DNA of 64,000 nt, from contig NC_083882.1 in assembly GCF_032452875.1 (NCBI RefSeq), positions 32,170,001-32,234,000 of the forward strand, in the 5' to 3' direction. Origin of the DNA: Bos javanicus (Eukaryota; Chordata; Mammalia; Artiodactyla; Bovidae). The position numbers and the translations under genes were made by a program. Within the stretch, counting starts at the first letter, position 1; each line of letters opens with the position of its first letter. The notes under the pieces were generated by a model. The model was given only the letters and a program-made list of their open reading frames with translations. It did not search any database and was not told the DNA's origin. Shown here in pieces: positions 1-10,195 of the stretch.

Positions 1-211
1 TTCACCTCAAAGGACCATCTTTATAGGTAAGACTGATTTAACTAGCAACTTTTGGCAGTTTAGAATCTAGTTATGGAATTGAGAGATACAGACCACTATA
101 TATAAAGTAAAAAAGCCACAAAGGTATATTGTCCAGCACACGGAAATGTAGCCATTATTTTGTAATAACTTTACATGGAATACAATCTGTAAAAATATGG
201 AATCACTAACT

Positions 212-1242
212 GTGGGAAATTCTGAAAGAGATGGGAATACCAGACCACCTGACCTGCCTCTTGAGAAACCTATATGCAGGTCAGGAAGCAACAGTTAGAA
301 TTGGACATGGAACAACAGACTGGTTCCAAATAGGAAAAGGAGTACGTCAAGGCTGTATATTGTCACCCTGCTTATTTAACTTCTATGCAGAGGACATCAT
401 GAGAAATGCTGGGCTGGAAGAAACACAAGCTGGAATCAAGATTGCCGGGAGAAATATCAATAACCTCAGATATGCAGATGACACCACCCTTATGGCAGAA
501 AGTGAAGAGGAACTAAAAAGCCTCTTGATGAAAGTAAAAGAGGAGAGTGAAAACGTTGGCTTAAAGCTCAATATTCAGAAAACTAAGATCATGGTATCTG
601 GTCCCATCACTTCATGGGAAATAGATGGGGAAACAGTGGAAACAGTGTCAGACTTTATTTTTTTGGGCTGCAAAATCACTGTGGATGGTGATTGCAGCCA
701 TGAAATTAAAAGACACTTCTTGGAAGAAATGTTATGACCAACCTAGATAGCATATTGAAGAGCAGAGACATTACTTTGCCAACAGAGATTGGTGTAGTCA
801 AGGCTGTGGTCTTTCCAGTAGTCATGTATGGATGTGAGAGTTGGACTGTGAAGAAGGCTGAGCGCCGAAGAATTGATGCTTTTGAACTGTGGTGTTGGAG
901 AAGACTCTTGAGAGTCCCTTGGACTGCAAGGAGATCCAACTAGTCCATTCTAAGGGAGATCAGTCCTGGATGTTCTTTGGAAGGACTGATGCTAAAGCTG
1001 AAACTCTAGTACTTTGGCCACCTCATGGGAAGAGTTGACTCATTGGAAAAGACTCTGATGCTGGGAGGGGTTGGGGGCAGGAGGAAAAGGGGATGACAGA
1101 TGGCTGGATAGCATCACAGACTCGATGGACGTGAGTTTGAGTGAACTCCGGGAGATGGTGATGGACAGGGAGGCCTGGCGTGCTGCAATTCATGGGGTCA
1201 CAGAGTCGGACACGACTGAGCCACTGAACTGAACTGAACTGA
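212..1242 (+). mobile_element. BovB (RTE LINE) 3' half, degenerate reverse transcriptase
   Basis: This is a 5'-truncated BovB retrotransposon in sense orientation. The first open stretch (231-737) holds the middle of the reverse transcriptase, with GIPDHLTCLL, QGCILSPCLF and the catalytic YADD box at 471-482. A small deletion near 720-735 shifts the frame. A second stretch (734-943) carries the C-terminal CESWTVKKAE block and ends at a nonsense codon (tag, 941-943). The endonuclease half is absent. The element ends in the typical gactgagc...gaactgaact tail at about 1242. It is dead, and typical of ruminant introns. Confidence 0.93.
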
Positions 1243-1243
1243 T

Positions 1244-1312
1244 GTTGTCCACCCGAAACTAGTATAATACTGTAGATCAACTGTACTTCAATTGGAAAAG
1301 AAAAAATCCTTC
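1244..1312 (+). mobile_element. L1 3' terminus (artiodactyl type), sense
   Basis: The sequence matches the end of artiodactyl L1 3' UTRs (gaaactagtataatactg followed by the tcaactgtacttcaatt block). It directly abuts the BovB tail, so the BovB probably inserted into this L1. No upstream L1 part was recognised in 1-211. Confidence 0.6.
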
Positions 1313-2401
1313 CTCGCTTTAATTCTTAGGGAATTGTGTCCCTTCAAGGCCAGAGAGGATGAATTAGGGCAGAAACCTGTGTTTGGATGCAAAACCGACT
1401 GTAGAAGCACAAGGTGAGTGAGCCTGGGCAGTTTGCCCTACAACACCTGGAGTTCACTGTGGGCAGTGAGCCAGGCAGCAGGCTAGGGCTGCCACGAGGA
1501 AAAGACCCCGACCCAGAATGTAGCAGCGGGGGTGCAGTGTGGATGCTATGAGGCCATCAACCTGCTTGGTCTTCTTATCCGAACAACTGGTGGAGGTCCT
1601 TCCAGGTCCTTCTTCTGGGAGGAAGGCGGATAGCTGTGCATGGCCCCGAGCTTGCATTTGCCCTATTGATTTTTTGATCAAATAGGAATGAGAATTGTGA
1701 GCATAGGATCAAAATACCATGTTGGAATTGGTTAGCCTGGAGAAAGGAAGGTTGATGAGCAGTTTGAGAGCCGCAGGCATAGCAAGGACCCTTGCATTCC
1801 CAGTCGTAACTTCTGTTTAGTATAAGCCCAAAGGGATGTGGTTTGCTTACAGACCAGAATGTTAAGGAGGGGCGTTTTGGTCGGAGGGTGGTTGCACCTC
1901 TACCACCAGTGGGAGGTGTGTTGGGGAATCCAGGGAAGGCCCTGTGTTTTGTTCAAGGTAGTGTTTCTCCCTCCATCCAGCGTTCCTTCCACTGCCTGGG
2001 CTGTAGCTTTGGTGCCTTTCTTTCTGTTGAGCAGAGAGACAGAGGAGGACGTTCACCCAGAAGGCTGACTTGTGAGCGTGGAAAGTCAGTGGGACTTGGG
2101 CCGGAAGGAACCTGTCCTGGTTTTGTCACTTTCAGCTTGACCTTGGACTCGTGGTTCATTTCTTGGAGTCTTAGATTCTGTTATCTCCTATATAAGGAAG
2201 TAGTAGTTCTCTCGGTCACTTAAGGATCCATTCATTTCACTCTTGTTCATTTATGGAGCACGTGTGTTTACTCATGCTGTGGTTTATAATGACGCTTATT
2301 TATTCCAGAAATCTTCCCTGAGCACCTGCTATGTTCCAAGTCCATGGAGGGCAGGAAAGAGACTCATTCAACAGGGTTTTTAAAGATGCAGAGAGATGAT
2401 G

Positions 2402-2647
2402 CATACAAAAAAGTGTGCATGTGTGCATGCTCAGTGGCTTCAGGTGCGTCTGACTCTGCAACCGCATGAACTGTAGACTGTCAGGCTCTTGTGTGCATGG
2501 GATTCTCTGGGAATAATACTGGAGTGGGTTGTCATGCCCTCTTCCAGGTGATCTTCTTGACCCAGGGATCAAATCTGCGTCCCCTTTGTCTTTTGCATTG
2601 CAGGTGGATTCTTTACCCACTGAGCCACCTAGGAAGCTCATACAAAA
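2402..2647 (-). mobile_element. Bov-tA SINE with 9-bp target-site duplication
   Basis: An antisense Bov-tA (tRNA-derived head joined to a BovB-derived tail) spans 2411-2638. The head reads out as the complement of cttcctaggtggctcagtgg. The flanking direct repeat catacaaaa occurs at 2402-2410 and 2639-2647. The copy is moderately diverged. Confidence 0.85.
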
Positions 2648-4390
2648 GAGTATTGTTACTGAAAAATGCTGCCCTGATATGAATTTATTATTACACTGGT
2701 GTCTCTGAGAAGGTGACTCGGAGTGCATTTTCCATTTAGGGGATGCTGGGGCTAGAAGTGGCCCGAGCTCCCTTTTGGAGAAGCCGTCAGTTTGCTCCGT
2801 GTGACTTTGAGTGTCAGAAGAGACCCTTCTTTCTGTTCTTGGCCTGGAGGGTGGAAGTGAGAAAGTACTACTTTCTTCCAACCTCTCAGGTGATCTGTGA
2901 GCTCTCAAGCTGCTGACTTTCAGAAGCTGTTTTTGCAGCAGCCCATTACTCTGTGTTTAGTAGCTGGGATCGTGTGCTGTATTTAAGCGTGTGTGTTTGT
3001 AACAGGGATTCTTCAGATACTGGCAGAGACTCTTACTGTGCTCCTCCAACCTCGACATCTAATAAATATTAATGACCCACGTGTGTGCTCAATTTTCTTT
3101 GCACAAACCTTGTGCCGTTCATTGTTTACTGGGGTCATTGTTCACAAGCAGTGACGCTTTCACATGCTCTGTGAAGGGCTGTGTCTTTGTACGCCTGGTG
3201 TCTAGCTCAGGACCTGGCTCGTGTGAAGCCCTCAGAATGTGTTGCTGCTGAAGTCAACGGGATTCATCCCGAGTTCCCATTCCTTCCTGGGCCTCACCTG
3301 TCCTTTATTTTTAATGCTTTTCTCAGTTCTAAGTCAGTGTTGTTAGTATTATCTTCACCTGTCAGGCTCCTTTTTAACCCACTGATTATATTAATTTCAC
3401 AGTGAATGGGGTAGGGAAGTCTAGGGTCAGAATATCTGACAGCTTCCATTTTTTCCATCCGTTTCTGGAGGTGGTACGGCTATCAGGTTTCTGGCTTTAG
3501 AGGCAGGCAGCCCGGGTCAGGATGCCACATTGCTGCTTACTTTTACTTTGGCAAGTGACTCATCAGCCCCTGTTGCCCTGTCTGTAAGATGGCTTTAATA
3601 ATTGCGGTTGCTGTGTAGGGTGGGGGCGAGAGCTCTCTGAGCTCATCATGTGGAGAGGGTGGCACATGAGTTACTCTTCTGTTTCATACCTGTGGTTACC
3701 GGGGAGCTCGAAATGTGGAAGCAGCAGAGAAATAAATACCACTGGCACCTGCACAGACCTGGCTGCTATTGCCCTAAACTCAGAATCAGTCCCCTGCTTA
3801 CAAGGTCAGAAGACACGGTGCTGGAGCGGGGCTCTGGGACCCTGTATGCAGCCTCCATGCGTGGTTAGTCACTCAGCACTGCCCTCTTTTTTTTTTTAAT
3901 ATCTCTGGAGCTACTCTGTGAAAACCTATGAAGGTTTTCTTTTCTTTTTTTTTTTTAATCTTCTGGAATGCTGTAAGGACAGAACTTCCCAGCAGAGGGA
4001 CGAGAATTAGATTACCTTTTGGGGACATTTCAACAGATGGCAAAACAAATTCTCAAATCCCTTCCCCTCAGTCAACCACATTCTCCGGTCTGGGCCTCTG
4101 GGTGTAATTTGTTAAAATACTCAGCCTGGCCGTGGTGAGGAGCTTATCATGGTTTCTGTCCACACGTCTCCCCTCCAGGGAATCATCGTGGCCACCAGTG
4201 TGGGGACAGACACAGAGGTCGTCTGCTTCTTCTTTGTGGGTTGTCTTCACATCTGTGATTTCGTGGTATCGGAGACCCATCAGGACCAGCATGCAGGATG
4301 CTGGGGGGCGTATTTGCGAGCAGAGACGGAACCGCCCTTCTGCCGCATCTCTCACTGATCCTTTTCTTCCTTCTCACCTCCTTCTTCCAG

Positions 4391-4516
4391 GTGTACGTGT
4401 CCTACGATTACGGAAGGTCATTCAAGAGAATCTCAGAGAAGCTGAACTTCGGTGAGGGGAACAGCAGCGAAGCTGTGATTGCCCAGTTCTACCACAGCCC
4501 TGCGGACAACAAGCGT
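4391..4516 (+). CDS. SORL1: SORL1 exon (probably exon 3), residues 135-176
   Basis: Forty-two codons, phase 0 at both ends, bounded by cttcttccag upstream and donor gtaagg. It encodes the start of the Vps10p propeller proper, with the first Asp-box/BNR repeat SYDYGRSF (S138 to F145). Y141, the site of a reported human variant Y141C, is Tyr here. The sequon N158-S-S is kept, although human reads N-R-S. Other differences from human as I remember it are K142R, K146R, D149E and L156E. The length is a multiple of three, so skipping would keep the frame but remove the first propeller strand. The preceding exon is outside the window. Confidence 0.95.
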
Positions 4517-5654
4517 GTAAGGATGTCACCCCTTGTGACTGTGTAGGGCTGTCTTTGGGGGCTGTGGCTGACTAGAGGCGGGCTGGGAGATGGGACTCTT
4601 GGGGCATCTTTGCGGCGTGACTGGTGTCTGAGGACTGTTTTTCTGCTCACCTGGGAGTCAGTGACAGAAAGTCACTCTCAGGGCGGGACTGTGCATAATC
4701 AAGCAGGCTGGGATCCTGGCCAGGCAGGATTTCTAGACAAACAAAGGCAGGTTAAAGCACAGAAAATCTGCCAGCTGCCAAATAAATTGCCTGACTTATA
4801 GGTGGCAAAAGCCCGGATCCACTGGGACTGGCACTGAGGTCTAATCTAGGTCTTCCAGGGCGGCTGCCAAAGTCTTGGTTTTATGGGCATCACTAGTGTG
4901 TGTACACACGTGTGTTTGTGTGTGTGCACTGCCTTCCCTCCAACCTATACTGGGTCTAGAAAGGAAAACCAGGGCAGCTGATACTGCTGGCGCTCCTGAT
5001 TTGTTTTCCCAGCTGGCTGGCCCAGGGCTGTGGTCCTACAGGGGTAGCCGGGCAATTTGGTTTGGAGGAAGCCTTGACTTGAGATTGCTTTGGGCCCCAG
5101 GAAGGAAGCGGGGTGTGTGTGCAGGAGTCAGGCAGCCTTCTGGTTAGGTAGCTTTAGCTCGCAGACTTGTCTGTGGCTGCTTTCTTTCCCACTGTAGTGG
5201 TCTCCCACTCATTCCCAGGATAGGATGGATGGCTGCTTCAAAGGATGCTGAAAAACTAGCCTCTTAGCAGCAAAAGTGCAGGAGTGGGTAGCTGCTGCTC
5301 TTTGCTCATCCAGGAAGGAAAGAGAGTGAGAAATCCACAGGGTCCTCTGACCAGGTCCCCTGCCCCCCTCCCCCGACCCTCTTCCCTCCCAGCACTGGCT
5401 TCTCAGGTTGCCTGTGGTTTGTGAGCAAGGGCTGTATTCAAAATATTTAGCCACTGGAAGGGCACTGACCAATCAGAACAGACTGGATCTGAAGGGAGCT
5501 GGGTCCTGAAGGCCACCCTGCTGAGCCAGGCATTAACCTTTCAGTTGCTGGATTGTGGGCAGATCCTGGGGAAGGGGCCAGGCCATTGGGACTTTAGACG
5601 GGGCCTCTCATGGGTTTAAATGGGCCATTTATTAACAGAAGCAATTGTGTTTTT

Positions 5655-5845
5655 GTTTATTTAATTTCTTTTTTAAATTGAGTTTTAGTCGATTTATAAT
5701 GTTTGTTGTGCCAATCTCAACTGTACAGCAAGAGGCAATTGTGTTTTTATTTTAATTTAATTATTTTATTTAAAAAATTGAAGTATAGTTGATTTACAGT
5801 GTTGTGTTAATCTCTGCTGTATAGCAGGAAGCAATTTTTTTTTAA
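5655..5845 (-). mobile_element. Two antisense L1 3' ends side by side
   Basis: Two copies of the antisense artiodactyl L1 3' UTR start (aattgaagtatagttgattt and a diverged copy) lie at about 5669-5731 and 5770-5830. Each is separated by a variant of the target word gaagcaatt (about 5638, 5733 and 5829). The pattern suggests two severely truncated L1 insertions at one site. Confidence 0.65.
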
Positions 5846-5922
5846 AGATTTTTTTGATGTGGATCATTTTAAAAGTCTTTGTTGAATTTGGTTGTAATAT
5901 TGCTTCTGTTTTCTGTTTTGGT

Positions 5923-6033
5923 TTCTTGGCTACGGGGCATGTGGGATCTTAACTCCCTGACCAGGGATCAAACCCACAACTCCTGCACTGGAAGTATGGA
6001 GTCTTAACCACTGGACCTCCAAGGAAGTCATAG
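5923..6033 (-). mobile_element. CHR-type tRNA SINE, antisense
   Basis: The antisense CHR signature is present: gtgggatcttaactccctga, then accagggatcaaacccac, then cttaaccactggacctcc. This is the ruminant/cetacean/hippo CHR family, and the subfamily is not resolved. A T-tract follows at about 6040. Confidence 0.8.
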
Positions 6034-6107
6034 CAGTTGTTTTTTTTTTTTTTTTTAAACAACTTGAGTAGTTATTACTGGTACCCTCTAGTTGATATCA
6101 GCCTTGC

Positions 6108-6166
6108 CTGCTGATCCTTGCATTGCAGGCAGATTCTTTACCATCTTAGCCACCCAGGGAAGCTCC
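6108..6166 (-). mobile_element. Bov-tA SINE, tRNA-head fragment, antisense
   Basis: Only the tRNA-derived head remains (cattgcaggcagattcttta through cacccagggaagctc). The BovB-derived part is missing. Confidence 0.7.
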
Positions 6167-6440
6167 CTGCATGATGATCTCAAAGTTGAGGGGCAGTTAG
6201 GACAGATGCCCCTCTAACCTGACTCCAGGGTGACAGAGCAGTTTTCCTCTCTATGGGGAAAAGCGCAGAAAGGTGTTGAAGGGAGTTGGCTCTCTGTGCC
6301 CTGCCCCTACTGCACTGGGGCCAGGCAGGCCGGGGGTTGCGGATTCCCAGTATTCCCAGTACCTTGAGTGGTTGAGGAGCCCTGCCCCAGAGTCCAGCTC
6401 CCTTCCCTGGCTGCATCTCCCGTGGATCCATCTGTGTGCC

Positions 6441-6502
6441 CCCCACCTCTCAAGAATCATACAACCCTTGGCCCCACCTCTCAAGAATCATACAACCCTT
6501 GG
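6441..6502. repeat. Perfect 31-bp tandem duplication
   Basis: Units 6441-6471 and 6472-6502 are identical over 31 bases, each beginning ccccacctctcaag and ending acccttgg. No known repeat family is recognised. It could be a small polymorphic VNTR. Confidence 0.9.
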
Positions 6503-6569
6503 GATAATTCCTTTGAGAGGTTGTATGTATCTAGTATTGTTATTACTATTATTACTACACATTGTCCCA

Positions 6570-6978
6570 AAGTTGTTTTTGTTTAGTCACTAAGTCGTGT
6601 CTCTTTGTGATCCCATGGACTGTAGCCTACCAGGCTCCTCGGTCCATAGGATTTCCCAGGGGTGGGTTGCCATTTCCTTCTCCAGGGGATCTTCCTGGAC
6701 CAGGGATTGAACCTGTGTCTCCTACATTGGCAGGCGGATTCTTTACCACTGAACCACCAGGGAAGTGTTAGTGTGTATTAGTCGCTCAATCGTGTTCGAC
6801 TCCTTGTGACCCCATGGACTGTAGCCCACCAGGCTCCTCTGTCCATGAAACTCTCCAGGCAAGAAGACTGGAGTGGGTTGCCATTTCCTTCTCAAGGGGA
6901 TCTTCCTGACCCAGGGATCGAACCCAGGTCTCCCACATTGCAGGCAGACTCTTTACCATCTGAGCCACCAGGGAAGCT
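6570..6978 (-). mobile_element. Tandem pair of antisense Bov-tA SINEs
   Basis: Two Bov-tA copies lie head to tail at about 6570-6768 and 6769-6978, both antisense. Each has tagtcactaagtcgtgtc-like or tagtcgctcaatcgtg starts and an accaccagggaagtg or gccaccagggaagct end. The outer flanks tgtcccaaa and tgtcccaga suggest one target-site duplication around the pair, that is, a dimer or a one-in-one insertion. Confidence 0.85.
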
Positions 6979-9926
6979 GTGTCCCAGAATTAACTCTTGC
7001 TGAAGTTGTGGCCTTGAAGCTGCCTGGTTGTCCCCGTAGAGTCTCTGTTTTCAGCCCCATCTTGTGCCCTCATCACCTCAACCGCAGGGCACAGCTGTCT
7101 GTGAGCAGGCTTGTCTCCCTTCCTGCTTGTCTCAGGTTGTGGTGAGCAACCTGCTAAGTCCGCCTATTGGAAGAGTCAGAAGACAGGAAAGATTGTGGGC
7201 TCGTGGGGTGGGGTGTTGGGGTTAGTGCAGGAAGAGGATCTTGGGCCTTTGGAGCAGAAGCAGCAGGGCAGGGCCCAGGGCCTAGGGGCGAGACGGGAGG
7301 AGGACTGGGGGAGTGGTTGCAGTGCAGGAGCTCCAGGGGCCGTGGGTGAGGTGCAAGCAGTGGGCCCGTGACCTCAGAGCTGTCCCCTGAAGGGCAGGGC
7401 TGCTTCCTGGCGCTGAGCTGGGGATGGTTTGGAGTTGGTGCGGAGGGCTGCCTTCTTGGAGGACTTGTTGGTGGTTGGACCTGTGGCCCAGAGCAGGCTC
7501 AGTGAGGTTAGGCCTGGGGTGCCTGATTGCCCAGAGGAGGCTGTTAGCCCTCCTCAGACCTCTCAGGGAGGAAGTGATTCTAACTGTGCGGATGACTTCA
7601 CTTACTTTTGCCTTTGTGCCTTGGAAGGCAGATTGCCCCCTCCAGACCTGCCCCTTCCTGAGAAACATCACCCAGGTCTAAATGCTTTGCTTACCCCACC
7701 CCCCAACCCTGAAAGGTGCTGGGTCCTGGCAAGTCACCTGTGCACAAATGTTTTCACCGTGGCTGCCACAGAGGGCAATTGAAACTGGTTGAAATGACTG
7801 TTAACAGCTGCTAGGAAAGGTCAAGATGTCACGAAAGGGAACACGAAAGTCTGGTTGGGGGGGGCGTGTGGCCTGCGGAAGGGGAAAGATGGTGTTGCTT
7901 TAGGCAAATGGAGCGGCTGTGGGGTCATGTGAGAGTTTGGGTCTATTTTCAAACCGGCCCACCGTCCCACTTCCTTCTTCCTGGTCCCGTGTGCTGACGC
8001 CTGGACCAGCGTGTGGCTCTGACCACCTGGCAGTTCCACCAGCTTCTTGAGGAACCCGAGACCAGTCAGCAGTGTCCAGACGTGTCTGGGCTCTTTTAAG
8101 GTCTCTGGACGTGCATTCGGGTTTCTCAGCCTCCACTGATGTGGGAGCGGGTCCTGTCTTTATCCAGAGGGTGGTCCTGGGGGAGAGGGTGAACCATGCC
8201 CTCTCTTTCTCTTGGTTCCCACCTCCTGGGGGTATGTCTCTTCACTGCCTCCTCTGACTGTGCTCTTGGTTTCTCCACTCAGAACCAGAGAGAGTCACTT
8301 ATGCTGACACGGAGATGAATTCTGTGCTGTCTTTTGTTTTCTTTCTGGAGGTCTTTGTATTTTAGGAGGAAACGTAGCTTTAAGCTAAAGGGTGAAGCAC
8401 CTCTGGAACATTAGGTGATTGAAGACAGACTAGGAGGTGAGAATGCTCCTGAAATTGCCCAGTTCAGGAAGCACTTAGCTAGTAGGTCAGCTCTGCTGGC
8501 CAATCCATGGGGTCACCTGAGCAGACCTGACAGCCAGGCAGTCCCAGGACTGAAAGCAGAGTGCGATGTTCTGTGGACACATGATAAGGTTACTTCAGGT
8601 AGGAGGCACACGTGCCTAAGGGCAGAATGGAAGCTGCTGGTCACTAGAGCTGGGGATCGAGTGAGGTGGGACCAGAGATGTGAAGGCTTCGCGGGTGCTC
8701 GGGATTAGGCCTGGAGCCTCAGAGATGGGCACAATTTCTGTAGCTGGAGCAGGGCTGGTGGGAGCTCTTGGGGAGAAGGGCATGGGCAGAGGCTTCAGGA
8801 TGCCAAATGTGGTTTCCCTGCAGGTGGGGAGGGGAGAGTTTGCACTGAATGGCTTCGTGATGTCATTGGGGCCCCATCTGAAGAGGGAGCAGCTTGCCTT
8901 CTGCCTGCAGGTCTGGAGGGAGCCGTGGAGTGGTCTGAGGTGGGGAGTTACCGTGAATACTGTCTCTTAGGAACATGTGTCTGCCGACAGCTGCAGGATG
9001 GCCTGGACGGGCAAGAGTAGAGAAGGGTCAGCAGAGGAGCCCATGGCTAGCCTAGGCGTGAAGTTGCCCAGTCATCCGACCAAACCGAGGATCACCCTCT
9101 AAGGGTCTCACTCCCTGATGGTCCTGGAAGCCAGGAGGATGAATAAAACCCCGTGCTGACCCCCAGTTTCCTTGGAGTGTCCAGTAGGGCCGCAGGCCAC
9201 ACTAGGAGCCCTGGGAAGAGAAAGGAAGGCACTCATGGTGAAAAACATTTTAGAGGAAAACATAAGAGGGGGGCGACTGATTGAGAGGGAGGCCCAGAGG
9301 AAGGCAGTGGGAAAGAGGCCCCACATGAGTGCTGGGACTGCGCAAGGTGTCACGTGGGCAGGACTTGGCATGTGTGGAGGGAGAAGTGGGTTTTGGGGGA
9401 AGGCGGCAAAGAATTTGGTTTTGGACAGAGTATTTGGCACATCCAGATGGAGGTGCTGAGAAGGTACAAGAAGGACCTGAAATAGACTCTTCTGGGAGAT
9501 GTCAGGGTGGAGGTGGGGATTTGAGGGTCTCGGAAAGCATGCTCTTGGAGGCAGTGGCGGAAGCTTTGTGGGAGGATGAACCATAAACCAAGGTCTTAGC
9601 CAAGCATGGAGGAGTCAAGGAGGTCACCCAAGGGCAAGAAGCTGAAGAAGACAGAGGAGCTGGTGAGAGAGAAGCAGAGACAGATGGGCAGGGGTGGGGT
9701 GTGCAGCGTTGATGAGACAGTATCCAGAAGGCAAGAGGGTTTCCAGGGGAGTGTGAGGAATGGATTAAGAGAGGAGGCACTTCACTGCGCCTAGCAGTCC
9801 AGGCTGAGACCTATGGGTTCAATTTGGGAAGTCTGCCTTTTAAAAAAATTTATTTATTTTTAATTGAAGGCTAATTGCTTTACAGTATTGTGTTGGTTTC
9901 TATCATGCATCAACGTGAATTAACCA

Positions 9927-9929
9927 TGG

Positions 9930-9980
<51 letters not shown>

Positions 9981-9982
9981 TG
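9927..9982. repeat. (TA)n(CA)n compound microsatellite
   Basis: A short GT run passes into about 13 TA units (to about 9960) and then about 10 CA units (to about 9980), at the junction between the L1 and the Bov-tA. It is likely length-polymorphic. Confidence 0.9.
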
Positions 9983-9984
9983 TC

Positions 9985-10195
9985 TGGGCTTCCCCAGTGG
10001 CTCAGCGGTAAAGAAGCCGTCTGTAATGCAGGAGCCGCAGGTTTGGTCCCTGGGTTGGGAAGATCCCCTGGAGGAGGGCACAGCAACCCACTCCAGTGTT
10101 CTTACCTGGAGAATAATCCCATGGACAGAGGAGCCTGGCAGGCTACAGTTGTGGAGAGTCGGAAACGACTGAAGCGACTTAGCACACATGCACGA
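9985..10195 (+). mobile_element. Bov-tA SINE, sense
   Basis: Full-length layout: the head gggcttccccagtggctcag, the tRNA B-box-like region, the BovB-derived part (gcaacccactccagtgttct) and the tail gactgaagcgacttagcaca. It sits inside the L1 3' UTR. Confidence 0.88.

Larger units (their letters stand above)
1..4390 (+). other. SORL1: Intron upstream of first visible exon (probably intron 2), 3' part
   Basis: Intronic sequence ending in the acceptor cttcttccag. It contains a BovB relic (about 212-1242), an artiodactyl L1 3' terminus (1244-1312) and one Bov-tA SINE (2411-2638). In 1-211, 1313-2401 and 2648-4390 I recognise no gene or repeat apart from a T-rich tract near 3889-3955. Confidence 0.8.

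Noticed and set aside
231..943. Open frames encoding reverse transcriptase as a host or viral gene
   Set aside because: The motifs are those of the BovB RTE-type LINE. The copy is truncated, frameshifted and ends at a nonsense codon, and the same sequence recurs several times in the window.
2300..2908. 202-codon minus-strand frame
   Set aside because: It runs through an antisense Bov-tA SINE; the middle of the product is the usual translated SINE sequence, so it is not a gene.
9985..10060. tRNA-like box A/B sequences suggesting tRNA genes
   Set aside because: They belong to the tRNA-derived heads of Bov-tA and CHR SINEs. No cloverleaf of a functional tRNA was seen.
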